This document shows, piece by piece, positions 1 through 5,678 of a stretch of DNA of 6,766 nucleotides. The notes below the pieces were generated by a model that worked only from the letters and a program-made list of their open reading frames with translations, was not told the origin of the DNA and did no database searches. How positions within the stretch are numbered: position 1 is the stretch's first letter; each line of letters begins with the position of its first letter. This stretch comes from an uncultured Opitutia bacterium. Lineage in GTDB: Bacteria > Verrucomicrobiota > Verrucomicrobiia > Opitutales > UBA953. A program made the translations under genes and the position numbers. The stretch covers positions 1 to 6,766 of the forward strand of contig CALEEU010000175.1 in assembly GCA_937875975.1 (NCBI GenBank). Reading direction: 5' to 3'.

Positions 1-549
1 ACCGAGTGGCTCACGGTCCGGCCGTTGCCGGCCACGCCATCGGCGATCGACCTCTATCAGCTGTCCCTCCGCCGCGATGCTCCGGAATGGTTACCCCGCC
101 CCAAGAGCGGGCCGTGGAAGAATTCCTCGGAGGCCTGGCGTGAGCTGCGCGGAGTCGCCGATCGGCCTGATGCCGAAGGTATCCAGCTAGATGCGCGCGG
201 TTGCCTGAGTGAAGGATCTCGCAGCTCCTTCTCTTGGTGGGATGGCGAATGCTGGAATTTTCCGGCGGTCGAGACGGGAAGGTTGCCCGGCACCTCCGCC
301 GCACAGCTCCGCTCGGTGCTCGCTCAGGCGGGTCGCCCTGTTCGCGATGTTTCTTGGCCTGGCTTCCCGATGAACGCGCAATCGTTGCTGGTGCTTCGTT
401 CGACGTTCGATGGAGGTGCGGTCCTCGCGCGTTCGTATCACGCCGAGGGCCGACTGACCTGGCAGCCAGTGGGGCCTCAGGTTGAAGCGACGCGCGCCCT
501 CGCCTTGCTTGCCGCGTGGCGGGCTCAGCGCTGCATCAGCTTCGCGTAG
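1..549 (+). CDS. Class IV PLP-dependent aminotransferase/lyase, C-terminal part (5' truncated by window edge)
   Basis: The frame is open from the first base to a TAG at 547-549, so the true start lies upstream. The TTG at 25 is only an internal codon. The 182 visible residues resemble the C-terminal domain of fold type IV PLP enzymes (branched-chain aminotransferase, D-amino acid aminotransferase, aminodeoxychorismate lyase). A lysine in GPWKNSS (codon 118-120) sits where the Schiff-base lysine is expected. The segment GCLSEGSRSSFSWWDGE follows, matching the family pattern G-x-x-x-E-x-x-x-x-N-x-F, and then ETGRLPGTSAAQLRSVL, matching the LPG(I/V)TR-type cofactor phosphate loop. The usual Asn after the E-G-S motif is Ser here, and the usual Arg after the LPG loop is absent. 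Substrate cannot be assigned; a PabC-like 4-amino-4-deoxychorismate lyase in folate synthesis is one candidate. The 3' end overlaps the convergent gene at 525-905. Confidence 0.75.
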   Translation, partial: TEWLTVRPLPATPSAIDLYQLSLRRDAPEWLPRPKSGPWKNSSEAWRELRGVADRPDAEGIQLDARGCLSEGSRSSFSWWDGECWNFPAVETGRLPGTSAAQLRSVLAQAGRPVRDVSWPGFPMNAQSLLVLRSTFDGGAVLARSYHAEGRLTWQPVGPQVEATRALALLAAWRAQRCISFA

Positions 550-905
550 ACCGGCAAAGCCGTCGCGAGCACGAGTAGACCAAGAAAGACCACGCTCACG
601 AGCGCGGAGAAGCACGTCGCGACAAGCAGCTTGGCCATCCGGACGACCGGTTCTTCGTCGTTGCGCCAATGCGTGCGGGCGGCGAAAGCGGTGATAGCGA
701 GACCGACGACGAGCAGCAGCCCGAGCGCATCGGTGAAATGGTTGAAGTAGAAGCCGGTCAGTCCAGGCAAGGCGCCCGCTTCGCCGTTGAGCGTCGCCGC
801 GAGGATAGGTTGGGAGCGGAAGGCAATCGCGCCGGCGGCGGCGGGTAGCGCGGCAGACAGGAATACAGCTAGGGCGGAGACGATCCGGAGCTCGCGAGGG
901 GTCAT
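525..905 (-). CDS. Small three-helix membrane protein of unknown function
   Basis: This 126-residue protein starts at the ATG at 905-903 and ends at the TGA at 527-525. I chose this ATG over the TTG at 968 because the extra 21 residues are Pro-rich and not helix-like, and because a promoter-like pair (TTGACC, 17 bp, AATACT) lies just upstream of the ATG, inside the longer reading frame. Three hydrophobic segments are visible at about residues 6-28, 55-76 and 91-118. A hydrophilic link (HWRNDEEP) lies between the second and third. The first segment contains ALPAAAGA and could be a signal anchor. No catalytic motif or known family is recognised. The gene is divergent from the DUF21/CBS gene and its 3' end overlaps the convergent aminotransferase. 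The hydrophobic pattern supports a real gene, but the function is unknown. Confidence 0.65.
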   Translation of the reverse strand: MTPRELRIVSALAVFLSAALPAAAGAIAFRSQPILAATLNGEAGALPGLTGFYFNHFTDALGLLLVVGLAITAFAARTHWRNDEEPVVRMAKLLVATCFSALVSVVFLGLLVLATALPVYAKLMQR

Positions 906-940
906 GCAGGGAGTATTTCGAGGCGGTTCCACAGGGTCAA
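905..940 (-). promoter_or_regulatory. Candidate sigma70-like promoter, possibly giving a leaderless mRNA
   Basis: On the - strand, TTGACC (940-935) is followed after 17 bp by AATACT (917-912), and the A of the ATG at 905 is the seventh base after the -10 box. No Shine-Dalgarno sequence precedes the ATG. Transcription from this promoter would begin at or next to the start codon. The -35 box matches consensus at 5 of 6 positions and the -10 box at 4 of 6. This is inference from pattern only. Confidence 0.4.
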
Positions 941-992
941 CGCCGGGATTCTCCCTCGCCAAACCCAAGGGGGTGCCCTATGCAGAAAGGAC

Positions 993-2084
993 ATGGACCC
1001 AACGTGGTATCTTTGGCTGGTCTTCATCCTCCTTAACAGCAGCGCGGCGGGCATCTCCCTCGTGGCCGGGGTCGTTTCCGCCCTTTCCCATACCGAGCTG
1101 GAGGACCTTCGTCGGCAGGACGCCAAGGCCGCCGTCTCCATTGAGCGCTCACGGAGCGATCAGGGCAACACGCTGGCGGCGTTCGAAGTCCTTTCCGCCG
1201 CGTTCGTCGGGATGAGCGCTTTGCTCGGCGGCTTCCTTCTCAATGCTCGCCTCTTGGGCGGCCTGGACGTCAGCTGGCAGATAGGCGTGCTCACGGCCTT
1301 GGCCTTCATCGCGGTCTCCTTCGTGATGGCTTGGCTGACGGTCATGCTCCCGCGCAAGGTCGGTATGCACTTCCGGGTGACCCTCGCTCCCCGTATCGCT
1401 TCTTCCCTCAAGCTCGTCCGCGGTGCCGCCAAGATCCTGCGCACCTTTGGCAAGCTCCACGATTCGCTCGCGCCTCCTGAAGAACCGGGCGTGGATCGCG
1501 CCGATGCGGACATCGGCAGCCTCGCCCAGGCCGCCGCTCGCGAAGGCAAGATCACCCAGGCCGAGAGCAACCTCGTCGCCAACGCCGTCCGCCTCGATGA
1601 TATCCCGGTCTCGCAGGTGCTCACGCCCCGGCCGGTCGTCACGGCCATCGAAGCGGACCTCACCGTTGCCGACGTGCTCCGTCTCTACCCCAGCGTCCCT
1701 CATGGCCGCATGCCGGTCTGGGAAAATAATCCTGACCGCATCGTCGGCGTCGTGCGCCGTCGCGATATCCTGAAGGCCGCCGGCGAGAACCGCCGCGAGG
1801 TGCGTATCCGCGAGCTCATGGGCAAGGCGCACATCGTGCCCGAAAGCGCCACGCTTTCCGACGCCCTGCATGACTTGGTCCGCGCGCACCAGCACCTTGC
1901 GGTGGTGGTCGACGAATTCGGCGCCTTCGCCGGCGTGATCACGCTCGAGGACGTCTTCGAATCGCTCCTCGGTATTGAGATCTACGAAAAGGACGACCCG
2001 CACCCTGACATGCGCGAACTCGCCCGCCAGCGCGGCCATCGCGTCGGTCGTCGCCCTGATCATCCGCCCAAGGCCGGAACATGA
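993..2084 (+). CDS. DUF21 (CNNM)/CBS-pair membrane protein, HlyC/CorC-type family
   Basis: This 363-residue protein belongs to the bacterial CNNM/CorC-like family, linked to Mg2+ (or Co2+) transport or efflux at the inner membrane. Three hydrophobic helices lie at about 5-31, 63-88 and 95-119 (DUF21 region). The characteristic hinge, REGKITQAESNLVANAV, spans about 183-199 and leads into VSQVLTPR at 206-213. CBS domain 1 runs from about 206 to 262 and ends in VGVVRRRDIL. CBS domain 2 runs from about 272 to 330 and ends in GVITLEDVFESLLGIEI. The protein stops soon after the second CBS domain, so the C-terminal CorC_HlyC domain of longer members is missing. The ATG at 993 is preceded by AGAAAGGA with unusually short spacing, and no alternative start lies upstream in frame. 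The stop overlaps the start of lgt (ATGA), implying translational coupling. The family is secure; the transported ion is not shown. Confidence 0.9.
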   Translation: MDPTWYLWLVFILLNSSAAGISLVAGVVSALSHTELEDLRRQDAKAAVSIERSRSDQGNTLAAFEVLSAAFVGMSALLGGFLLNARLLGGLDVSWQIGVLTALAFIAVSFVMAWLTVMLPRKVGMHFRVTLAPRIASSLKLVRGAAKILRTFGKLHDSLAPPEEPGVDRADADIGSLAQAAAREGKITQAESNLVANAVRLDDIPVSQVLTPRPVVTAIEADLTVADVLRLYPSVPHGRMPVWENNPDRIVGVVRRRDILKAAGENRREVRIRELMGKAHIVPESATLSDALHDLVRAHQHLAVVVDEFGAFAGVITLEDVFESLLGIEIYEKDDPHPDMRELARQRGHRVGRRPDHPPKAGT

Positions 2085-2884
2085 TCGCCGCGGCGCTCGC
2101 TTACTGGACGCATGACCTCGATCCGGTCGCGATCCGTTTCCCGGAAAGCTGGGGCTGGCGCGGGGTGCATTGGTACGGGCTCGCCTATGCGGCGGGCTTC
2201 ATGGCCGCGGCTTATCTTCTCGGCCGCTGGCGGCGCGCGGGGATCACGCCGCTGCGTCATGCGCTCGACGAATCCACCTTGATTACGGCGGTGATGGTGG
2301 GCGTCATCGCGGGCGGTCGCCTGGGCCACGTCCTCCTCTATGCGCGCGAGGAGTTCGCCGCGGACCCGATGATGCTCTTCCGGGTCTGGCAGGGCGGCAT
2401 GGCCAGCCATGGCGGCTTTCTCGGCGTGCTTCTCGCCGGCGTGTGGTTCGCGCGTCGCGCGAAGGCCGACTTCCTTTCCGTGGGCGACCTGCTCTGCGCC
2501 CTCGCTCCGGCGGGACTCCTCTTCGGCCGTCTCGCCAACTTCGTGAACGGCGAACTGGTCGGTAATCCGTCCACGGTCGCATGGGCCGTGATCTTCCCGC
2601 ACGACGGCCCGATGCCTCGCCACCCGTCGCAGCTCTACGAAGCCTTTGGCGAAGGCCTGCTGCCGCTTCTCTGGGTGCTCGTCCGCTACCCGCGTCGCCT
2701 ACCGCCTGGGCGGATCGCCGGCGAATTCCTCCTGCTCTACTCCGCGGGTCGTATCGTCTCCGAATGTTTCCGTTCCGCCGAAGATGGCTTCGTGCTTGGC
2801 CTCACCGCGGGGCAGTTCTGGACGCTCCCGCTAGCCGTGCTGGGGTTGTTCCTCGTCCTACGTTCCCGCCGAACGGCTGAATGA
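2081..2884 (+). CDS. lgt: Prolipoprotein diacylglyceryl transferase
   Basis: Lgt moves a diacylglyceryl group from phosphatidylglycerol to the lipobox cysteine of prolipoproteins, the first step of lipoprotein maturation in the inner membrane. The 267 residues carry the family motifs in order: HWYGLAY (30-36), GGRLGHVLLY (78-87), WQGGMASHGGFLG (103-115, with H110 aligning with the essential His of the E. coli enzyme), GRLANFVNGELVG (149-161, with the conserved Arg, Asn and Glu), RHPSQLYEA (180-188) and GRIVSECFR (223-231). Several hydrophobic helices lie between them, as expected for this seven-helix enzyme, and length is normal. The ATG at 2081 overlaps the upstream TGA in the ATGA arrangement, with no strong Shine-Dalgarno, so translation is probably coupled to the DUF21/CBS gene. 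Nothing is missing that would suggest loss of function. Confidence 0.97.
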   Translation: MIAAALAYWTHDLDPVAIRFPESWGWRGVHWYGLAYAAGFMAAAYLLGRWRRAGITPLRHALDESTLITAVMVGVIAGGRLGHVLLYAREEFAADPMMLFRVWQGGMASHGGFLGVLLAGVWFARRAKADFLSVGDLLCALAPAGLLFGRLANFVNGELVGNPSTVAWAVIFPHDGPMPRHPSQLYEAFGEGLLPLLWVLVRYPRRLPPGRIAGEFLLLYSAGRIVSECFRSAEDGFVLGLTAGQFWTLPLAVLGLFLVLRSRRTAE

Positions 2885-2926
2885 TGTTGCCCGTGCGGGC
2901 GGACGGTGGGAAAACCTCTTCGCGCC

Positions 2927-4090
2927 ATGACGAACGTCCCGCTCCTTGATCTCGGCCCGCAGAACCGCGCCCTCGAGGCCCAGTTCGAGACCGCCTTCCG
3001 CGATGTCCTTCGCTCGAATATGTTCATCATGGGTCCGCGCCTCGAGGCCTTTGAGAAGGACTGTGCTTCGTTCCTTGGCGTCAAACATGCCCTCGGCGTC
3101 TCTTCCGGCACGGACGCGCTCCTGCTCGCGCTCATGGCGCTCGACATCGGCGAAGGCGACGAGGTCCTCCTGCCATCCTTCACCTTCTTCGCCACCGCGG
3201 GTTCCGTGGCCCGCCTCGGCGCGATTCCGGTCTGGGTCGACGTCGACCCGCACTCCTTCAACATCGACCTCGCGGACGCAGCCCGGAAGGCCGGCCCGCG
3301 CACCCGCGCGATCATGCCGGTGTACCTCTTCGGCCAGTCGCTCGATCTCGATGCCCTTCAGGCCTTTGCCTCAGCCCATAAGCTTCGCGTCATCGAGGAC
3401 GCCGCCCAGTCGATGGGCGCCCGCTGGAAGGGACGCAGCACGATGTCGTCCGGCGACTTCGGCGCCACGAGCTTCTTCCCGTCCAAGAACCTCGGCGGCA
3501 TGGGCGACTCTGGCCTAGTCACGACGCAGGACGACGCGCTCGCCGAGCGCGCGCGTATCCTCCGGGTCCACGGCATGCAGCCGAAATATTTCCACCGCGA
3601 GGTCGGTGCCAACTTCCGCATGGACCCGCTCCAAGCCGCATTGCTGCACATCAAGCTGCCGCACCTGCCGGAATATAACTGCGCGCGCGCAGGCAATGCC
3701 AACTTCTACCATTCCTCCCTCAAGGGTCGCGTGGGTATCGCCGAGAACCGTCCGGGTGCCGACAAGGCCGCGAAGATTCTGCTCCCGGTCGACTTCTCCG
3801 GCCAAGGCATCTGGAACCAGTTCACGCTTCGGGTGACCGGTGGTCGTCGCGATGCGCTCAAGGCGTTCCTGACTGCCCGCAAGATCGGCTGCGAGATCTA
3901 CTACCCGATCCCGCTCCACCGCCAGCAGTGCTTCACGGAACAGAAATATCGTGGCCACGATAGCGTGCCGGTCTCCGAACAGCTTTCCGCCGAAGTACTC
4001 AGCATTCCGATCTTCCCCGAACTCAGCGTCGAACAACGCCAGTGGGTCTCCGACTCGCTCGCCGATTTTGCTGCGGGGAAGACAGAGTAA
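2927..4090 (+). CDS. DegT/DnrJ/EryC1/StrS-family PLP-dependent sugar aminotransferase
   Basis: Members of this family transfer an amino group, usually from glutamate, to a keto-sugar bound to a nucleotide, for O-antigen, capsule or other glycan synthesis in the cytoplasm. Counting 387 residues from the ATG at 2927, SSGTDALLLAL (59-69) forms the PLP phosphate region. VIEDAAQSMGA (155-165) carries the Asp that holds the pyridine nitrogen. SFFPSKNLGGMGD (182-194) carries the Schiff-base lysine K187. GANFRMDPLQAALL and YYPIPLHRQQCF are further family hallmarks. I chose ATG 2927 because NVPLLDLGPQN then aligns with the usual N-terminus; a GTG at 2906 would add seven residues. The start lies 42 nt after lgt on the same strand, so it is probably in the same operon. 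The exact sugar cannot be named. A WbpE/WlbC-like 3-aminotransferase is possible but unproven. Confidence 0.93.
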   Translation: MTNVPLLDLGPQNRALEAQFETAFRDVLRSNMFIMGPRLEAFEKDCASFLGVKHALGVSSGTDALLLALMALDIGEGDEVLLPSFTFFATAGSVARLGAIPVWVDVDPHSFNIDLADAARKAGPRTRAIMPVYLFGQSLDLDALQAFASAHKLRVIEDAAQSMGARWKGRSTMSSGDFGATSFFPSKNLGGMGDSGLVTTQDDALAERARILRVHGMQPKYFHREVGANFRMDPLQAALLHIKLPHLPEYNCARAGNANFYHSSLKGRVGIAENRPGADKAAKILLPVDFSGQGIWNQFTLRVTGGRRDALKAFLTARKIGCEIYYPIPLHRQQCFTEQKYRGHDSVPVSEQLSAEVLSIPIFPELSVEQRQWVSDSLADFAAGKTE

Positions 4091-4178
4091 AGGCGCCGTA
4101 GGCGCGGAGATTCCGAGGTGCAAAGGTGCAAATCGGCCTACGGCCTGTGCAAAGGTGCAAATGTGGGAGTCACTCAAT

Positions 4179-4192
4179 GGGTGACGGGTGAC
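4179..4192 (+). repeat. Tandem heptamer GGGTGAC x2
   Basis: Two perfect copies of GGGTGAC lie at 4179-4185 and 4186-4192. A single inverse copy, GTCACCC, lies at 4293-4299 on the other side of the palindrome centre, so the heptamers take part in its symmetry. Confidence 0.8.
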
Positions 4193-4200
4193 AGCCATCG

Positions 4201-4271
4201 GGGCATCAGCCTTTCTGGTGTCGGCCGTTCAGCCTTCGGCAGCCGGCTCCGGGTTCCCGCTGCTGATGCCC
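4201..4271. repeat. Inner inverted repeat with 10-bp perfect arms
   Basis: GGGCATCAGC at 4201-4210 is the exact reverse complement of GCTGATGCCC at 4262-4271. The 51-nt loop contains a GCC-TTC-GGC mini-hairpin (4232-4240). It forms the inner stem of the composite element. Confidence 0.75.
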
Positions 4272-4374
4272 GAGTCGCCGGCGCCCGCGCCCGTCACCCG
4301 CCACCTGAAGTTTGTTCTACCTTTGCACTTTTGCACAGGAGCTCCGCTCCGATTTGCACCTTTGCACAGCTTCT

Positions 4375-4388
4375 CTCCGGTCTCCGGT
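4375..4388 (+). repeat. Tandem heptamer CTCCGGT x2
   Basis: Two perfect copies of CTCCGGT lie end to end at 4375-4381 and 4382-4388, just outside the right arm of the palindrome. Confidence 0.75.
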
Positions 4389-4407
4389 TTCCCTTTGCCG
4401 CGGAACT

Positions 4408-4428
4408 AACCGCCAACCGCTAACCGCC
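4408..4428 (+). repeat. Tandem heptamer AACCGCY x3
   Basis: Three copies, AACCGCC, AACCGCT and AACCGCC, lie end to end. They sit just downstream (on the - strand) of the glutaredoxin stop codon, next to a small ACC-TTCG-GGT hairpin at 4432-4441. Confidence 0.8.
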
Positions 4429-4441
4429 GATACCTTCGGGT

Positions 4442-4777
4442 TTAGAAAAACCTGACCGTCTTCACCCGCATCTTCTCGTGCTCGGCGTCGGTGCAAGCGG
4501 CGTCAATCGGCACGGACGGGGCTTTGTCGTTCGGCACCACGAGCTTGTTGGCCAGCAGGTACTGTTCGACCTCGGCGCCAGAGATATCGGGCAGCATCAC
4601 GCCATCGATCTCGACGCACGGGGAAAGGCGCTGACCGGTCTTTTCGACCATCTCGGCGTAGTTCGTCGGGCTATTGATGATGTCCACGTCCTGGTAGTTG
4701 AGGGCGTACTTCGCCATGATGGCGCGGACGCCGTTGCTCCAGCCGCAGCTGGGTTTGAGGTAACAACGGATATTCAT
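4442..4777 (-). CDS. Glutaredoxin-family protein with a CGWS active site
   Basis: This 111-residue protein has a glutaredoxin-like thioredoxin fold. After a short beta strand (NIRCYLKP), the active site SCGWSNG places C11 and S14 in a C-x-x-S, monothiol-type arrangement. LSPCVEIDG (51-59) gives the expected cis-proline (P53), and DISGAEVEQYL (64-74) is the glutathione-binding and C-terminal helix region. An extra cysteine (C54) follows the cis-proline, and C5 and C95 are further cysteines. The last 30 residues extend beyond a classical glutaredoxin of about 80-85 residues. A cytoplasmic role in glutathione-dependent thiol reduction or iron-sulfur handling is known for the family, but which applies here is not shown. 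The start at 4777 lies 31 nt downstream of the response regulator stop on the same strand, so the two may be co-transcribed. Confidence 0.85.
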   Translation of the reverse strand: MNIRCYLKPSCGWSNGVRAIMAKYALNYQDVDIINSPTNYAEMVEKTGQRLSPCVEIDGVMLPDISGAEVEQYLLANKLVVPNDKAPSVPIDAACTDAEHEKMRVKTVRFF

Positions 4778-4808
4778 GACCCTACCAATGCCTCCCCGCC
4801 GCGGTTAA

Positions 4809-5582
4809 TCAAGCCCGACGGGACTTTTTCCCAGGCAGGACTCCGTCGTTGGCGGCTTCGGGCTCATACCAGTAGCCGATCCCGTGGATAGTCCGCAGGC
4901 AATCGAGCGCGCGTCCGTGATCGGTGTAGGCGTCGCGGATTTTTGCGATGTATTGGTCGAGCGAGCGGCTACGGATATCAGCGTGCACGCCCCAAACGGC
5001 GTGAATCAGGCTATGGCGACTGATGATGACGCCTGGATTTGCGTGCAGGTGATAGAGAATGCCGAGTTCCTTGCGGCCGAGCTTACGTTTCTTGTTTCCG
5101 CCGAAGACAATCTCGAGCCGCTCGGGATGCACCTCGGCTCCGTTGAAGAGGAACACGTCCGTGCCGAGAGCGGCATTGCCAGTGAGGCGGCTGTCGCCAG
5201 CGGTCTCACTCCGGCGCAGGACGGCACGGATGCGCGCGACGAGTTCGTCCGGGTGATGCGGCTTGCCGACAAAATCATCGGCGCCCGCCTCGAGGGCCTG
5301 CGCGACGTGATGCCCATCGCGCTGCGCGGAGAGGAAGATGACCGCGGGCGAGTGGCTCAGGCGGCGGATCTTGTCGAGCACCGCGAGTCCGTCCAGGTCC
5401 GGCAGGCTTGGGTCAAGCAGCACGAGATGCACATACGACTCTCCCACGAATTTCAGGGCGGTGGCGCCTTTATGAAAGACTTGGGTGGAGAGGCCGGCGT
5501 TCAGAAGTTGATCAGCGAGCGTGGCGGCGAGGCTACGATCGTCTTCAATAATGACCACCAGTGGCTTCTGCTTGGGGCTCAT
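4809..5582 (-). CDS. OmpR/PhoB-type response regulator (orphan)
   Basis: This 257-residue protein has an N-terminal receiver domain (about 7-124) and a C-terminal winged-helix DNA-binding domain (about 147-240). Receiver residues are intact: the acidic pocket E13-D14-D15, the phospho-accepting D57 in LVLLDPSLPDLDG, S85 in VIFLSAQ, and K107 in FVGKP followed by H. The DNA-binding part shows LGRKELGILYHLHANPG, SRHSLIHAVWG and RSLDQYIAKIRDAY, ending in RTIHGIGYWYEP, which is typical of the OmpR fold. A 17-residue basic tail follows. It should bind DNA as a phosphorylation-dependent dimer and control transcription. No histidine kinase lies beside it, so its partner must be encoded elsewhere. The ATG at 5582 has no clear Shine-Dalgarno. 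The glutaredoxin gene follows on the same strand. Confidence 0.93.
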   Translation of the reverse strand: MSPKQKPLVVIIEDDRSLAATLADQLLNAGLSTQVFHKGATALKFVGESYVHLVLLDPSLPDLDGLAVLDKIRRLSHSPAVIFLSAQRDGHHVAQALEAGADDFVGKPHHPDELVARIRAVLRRSETAGDSRLTGNAALGTDVFLFNGAEVHPERLEIVFGGNKKRKLGRKELGILYHLHANPGVIISRHSLIHAVWGVHADIRSRSLDQYIAKIRDAYTDHGRALDCLRTIHGIGYWYEPEAANDGVLPGKKSRRA

Positions 5583-5621
5583 GCAGAATCAGGGAGGGGG
5601 GTAAGACTAGGGGTATTCACT

Positions 5622-5649
5622 TATGTAAAAAAGCCCGCAGGGTTGCCAA
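5622..5649 (-). promoter_or_regulatory. Candidate promoter of the response regulator gene
   Basis: On the - strand, TTGGCA (5649-5644) and TACATA (5627-5622) are separated by 16 bp. The -35 box matches consensus at 5 of 6 positions and the -10 box only at 3 of 6. A start near 5615 would leave a leader of about 30 nt. The assignment rests on pattern and position only. Confidence 0.3.
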
Positions 5650-5671
5650 GCCTCATTAAATGTTCTATTTT
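5643..5671 (+). promoter_or_regulatory. Candidate promoter of the 60-residue membrane protein gene
   Basis: TTGCCA (5643-5648) and TATTTT (5666-5671) are separated by 17 bp, matching consensus at 5 and 4 of 6 positions. The predicted start of transcription (about 5677-5680) coincides with the ATG at 5679, so the mRNA may be leaderless. The -35 box overlaps the -35 box of the candidate divergent promoter. Confidence 0.4.
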
Positions 5672-5678
5672 AATAGAA
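5663..5678. promoter_or_regulatory. Perfect inverted repeat TTCTATT-TT-AATAGAA, operator candidate
   Basis: Two 7-bp arms with a 2-bp spacer form a perfect inverted repeat that ends at the base before the ATG of the small membrane protein and covers the candidate -10 box. An AT-rich dyad in this position fits a repressor operator. It might also be a site for the adjacent response regulator, although OmpR-type regulators usually prefer direct repeats. Confidence 0.45.

Larger units (their letters stand above)
4118..4367. repeat. Outer inverted repeat pair of the composite element (19-bp perfect arms)
   Basis: The 19-nt GTGCAAAGGTGCAAATCGG at 4118-4136 is the exact reverse complement of 4349-4367. 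Inside it, CCTGTGCAAAGGTGCAAA (4144-4161) pairs with 4322-4339 with one mismatch. The short segments between the two units of each arm differ (CCTACGG on the left, a GGAGC-TCC-GCTCC hairpin on the right). Only the GGTGCAAA parts are conserved. Confidence 0.85.
4091..4441. repeat. Gene-free convergent region holding a composite palindromic repeat element
   Basis: This 351-bp interval lies between the 3' ends of two convergent genes, and no convincing coding sequence was seen. It opens with a GCGCC-GTA-GGCGC hairpin (4093-4105). It then carries two left units of an 8-bp GGTGCAAA repeat (4117-4133 and 4146-4162), an inner stem (4201-4210 with 4262-4271), two inverted right units (4322-4337 and 4352-4368), a CTCCGGT tandem pair (4375-4388) and an AACCGCY triple (4408-4428). 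The arms make a large nested imperfect palindrome. It may be a dispersed intergenic repeat, a non-autonomous mobile element, a bidirectional transcription end, or a mixture. No transposase and no clear target-site duplication were found. Confidence 0.75.

Noticed and set aside
1149..2063. Long - strand open frame (304 codons) opposite the DUF21/CBS gene
   Set aside because: It is fully antisense to a gene with clear domains. Its product lacks recognisable motifs and is rich in Arg, Asp, Glu and His, as expected from a GC-rich shadow frame.
2060..2623. - strand open frame opposite lgt
   Set aside because: It is antisense to a well-conserved gene, with a composition typical of a shadow frame.
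3515..4198. - strand open frame opposite the DegT-type gene
   Set aside because: It overlaps a strongly supported gene on the other strand and shows no known motif.
4117..4368. CRISPR array
   Set aside because: The repeats are short, partly inverted and irregularly spaced. There are no regular spacers and no cas genes.
4118..4423. + strand open frame of 101 codons in the convergent region
   Set aside because: It is made of the palindromic repeats themselves (RCKSAYGLCKGAN arises from the GGTGCAAA units) and has no protein-like character.
5629..5645. Intrinsic terminator on the - strand (CCC-TGC-GGG followed by a run of T)
   Set aside because: The stem has only three pairs and lies within the promoter region of the regulator. 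It is more likely part of the promoter spacer.
4884..5678. + strand open frame running antisense through the response regulator into the 60-residue protein
   Set aside because: The part before 5679 is a shadow of the regulator gene. Only the last 61 codons look like a real protein.
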